Source: an uncultured Colwellia sp.
GTDB lineage: Bacteria; Pseudomonadota; Gammaproteobacteria; Enterobacterales; Alteromonadaceae
DNA length: 64,000 nt
Assembly (NCBI GenBank): GCA_913058145.1
Contig: CAJXQM010000002.1
Location: forward strand, 62,001 to 126,000
Direction: 5' to 3'
The notes under the pieces are model-generated. The model was not told the origin of the DNA, did not search any database, and saw only the letters and a program-made list of their open reading frames with translations. This document shows positions 62,670 through 64,000 of the stretch, one piece after another (the stretch's first letter is position 1; each line of letters opens with the position of its first letter). A program made the translations under genes and the position numbers.

Positions 62670-63976
62670 ATAGGAGAACTAAAAGTATATTAAACCAATC
62701 AGCATTATATGGCCTAAGTATTTTTCTGATGAAAGGTATTTCTTTAGTGATGCTGCCTGTTTATACCAGTTACTTAATGCCCTCAGAGTATGGTCGGCTA
62801 GAGATTTTAGTCGTCTTTGCTAATATAGTCTCGATAGTTTTAGCATTTGGTTTAGGAGCAGCACTATATCGGTTTGTCGGCTTAGCTGACAGCATTGAAG
62901 ATAAACAACAACGTGCAGCCGAATGTTTATTAGTGGCTGGTATCATTGCACTTTTGTCCTATACCATTTTCCATTTTTTTTCTAGAGATATACTGCCTTA
63001 TTTACCGGGAAATATCACAGAAAATGAACTCTATTTACTTGGTATATCACTGGCTGTCGGTGGTTTGATTGATATTCCATTAGCCTGGTTACGGATCACT
63101 GAACGAGCAGCATTATTTTTTGCTATTTCGATGTTCCAAGTACTGATACAAGTATCACTCACCTTTTATTGGTTAACCAATGGCTGGGGTATTAGCAGTA
63201 TTTTAGCGTCAGGTGCGGTGTCCTCAGTAATTGTTGCAATAATTTTATGCGTTATTCAATTTAAAGAAACTAAAATTAAATTTTCAATAAAACAGATTAA
63301 AAGTATCCTTACTTATGCAGGGCCCATTTTTATTAGTGGTGCTGCGGCATTTACCTTGTCAGGTATGGACCGGTGGTTACTCGCCGAACAGTTTGGTACC
63401 ACAGAAATTGCTTCGTATGCTATCGCAATTAAGTTCGCTTTAATCCCTACTCTACTTACCCAACCTTTTACACTATGGTGGCATCCTAAGCGATTTTCGG
63501 TACTTAAACAGCATGATGGTAAAAACATCAATGCACACTTTGCTGTGGTTGGTGCCATAATTTCAGTCATTATGTGTGGTGGCCTTGGTTTATTAGGACC
63601 GTTATTAATTCAGCATTTAACACCAATAGCTTATCATAATGCTATTGGTATCTTACCTTGGCTATTACTTTGTACCTTATTAAAGATGTTATCTGAGTTG
63701 TTTAACCTTGGCTGTTTTGTAGAAAAAAGTTCTCGGTTACAAATGAACCTCAATTTAGTGTCCTGCGGATTCGGTGCAGTTTTACTGGTTATTTTGGTGC
63801 CGCTATTTATGATAGAAGGTGCACTTACCGCGCTCATTTCTGCTAATGCTCTGCGCATGTGGCTTTTCTATTACTACAGTCAAAAAAAGGTCTATCTTCC
63901 CTACAAGTTTGGTTATTTATATTCGGCAATTAGCGCCGCTGTAATCGCCACCTGGTTTGGGCAAATGAGTGCATAA
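62663..63976 (+). CDS. Oligosaccharide flippase (Wzx/MATE-like)
   Basis: 437 residues with about twelve TM helices. The N-terminus NQSALYGLSIFLMKGISLVMLPVYTSYLMPSEYGRLEIL is typical of polysaccharide biosynthesis (Polysacc_synt) flippases, and ISGAAAFTLSGMDRWLLAEQFG is the conserved TM7 region. It moves lipid-linked repeat units across the inner membrane. Translationally coupled to the GT4 gene. The stop at 63976 is inside the window, so the gene is complete, slightly short for the family. Confidence 0.9.
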   Translation: MLNRRTKSILNQSALYGLSIFLMKGISLVMLPVYTSYLMPSEYGRLEILVVFANIVSIVLAFGLGAALYRFVGLADSIEDKQQRAAECLLVAGIIALLSYTIFHFFSRDILPYLPGNITENELYLLGISLAVGGLIDIPLAWLRITERAALFFAISMFQVLIQVSLTFYWLTNGWGISSILASGAVSSVIVAIILCVIQFKETKIKFSIKQIKSILTYAGPIFISGAAAFTLSGMDRWLLAEQFGTTEIASYAIAIKFALIPTLLTQPFTLWWHPKRFSVLKQHDGKNINAHFAVVGAIISVIMCGGLGLLGPLLIQHLTPIAYHNAIGILPWLLLCTLLKMLSELFNLGCFVEKSSRLQMNLNLVSCGFGAVLLVILVPLFMIEGALTALISANALRMWLFYYYSQKKVYLPYKFGYLYSAISAAVIATWFGQMSA

Positions 63977-64000
63977 AGGCTTATCATATACGATCGCACA

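Overview
The window looks like a chromosomal segment of a marine gammaproteobacterium, most likely an Alteromonadales relative of Colwellia. This is inferred from gene families, the low G+C content and the Gram-negative envelope genes, not from a marker gene. I see no rRNA, tRNA, CRISPR array or intact insertion sequence.

The first third (1-24 kb) is a patchwork of small units. It starts with a YfaZ-like outer membrane protein, a PAS protein and a cytochrome b561. An HME-RND metal efflux operon follows (adaptor, pump, DUF3240) with a divergent membrane-anchored LuxR-type regulator. Next come a TetR regulator divergent from two glutathione S-transferases, with two perfect dyads between them, and a quinone-reductase-like dehydrogenase. 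A four-gene run made of a J-domain protein and three unrecognised acidic-tailed proteins follows, then an enoyl-CoA hydratase/CoA-binding pair, a proton-type P-ATPase beside an FNR-like Fe-S regulator, RimO and a DUF885 protein. Three gene remnants lie among these: a LOG-family protein, an anaerobic-type cytochrome b and an S9 peptidase.

The middle (24-42 kb) is centred on cytochrome bd oxidase. A sigma-54 activator with a Cys-rich PAS domain diverges from cydA-cydB-cydX-cydD-cydC; cydX is too short for the ORF track. The 600-bp intergenic region carries a strong -24/-12 promoter and palindromes placed like an upstream activating sequence. Downstream lies a DUF3365 heme protein, then a polysaccharide pyruvyl transferase gene bracketed by 80-bp imperfect direct repeats derived from the 3' end of the DUF3365 gene. 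A UbiA prenyltransferase, two methyltransferases, an orphan PhoR-like kinase, a gamma carbonic anhydrase and a FemAB/GNAT-like protein follow.

The last third (42-64 kb) is an exopolysaccharide/biofilm locus. Its STAS - OmpA lipoprotein - SLBB export protein - BY-kinase-like ATPase block has the order I recall for sypABCD of Vibrio fischeri. Nearby are a chain-length protein, a sugar transferase, a ligase/polymerase, glycosyltransferases, a flippase, a YvcK/CofD-fold protein and a LruC-domain secreted protein. A SypG-like sigma-54 response regulator sits at its head, next to a REC - H-NOX - histidine kinase operon that should sense nitric oxide. By eye I find -24/-12 sigma-54 promoter matches before five transcription units of this locus. 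This suggests one NO-linked sigma-54 regulon controlling matrix production. One glycosyltransferase appears to be an in-frame fusion of a GT4 N-terminus to a GT2 C-terminus.
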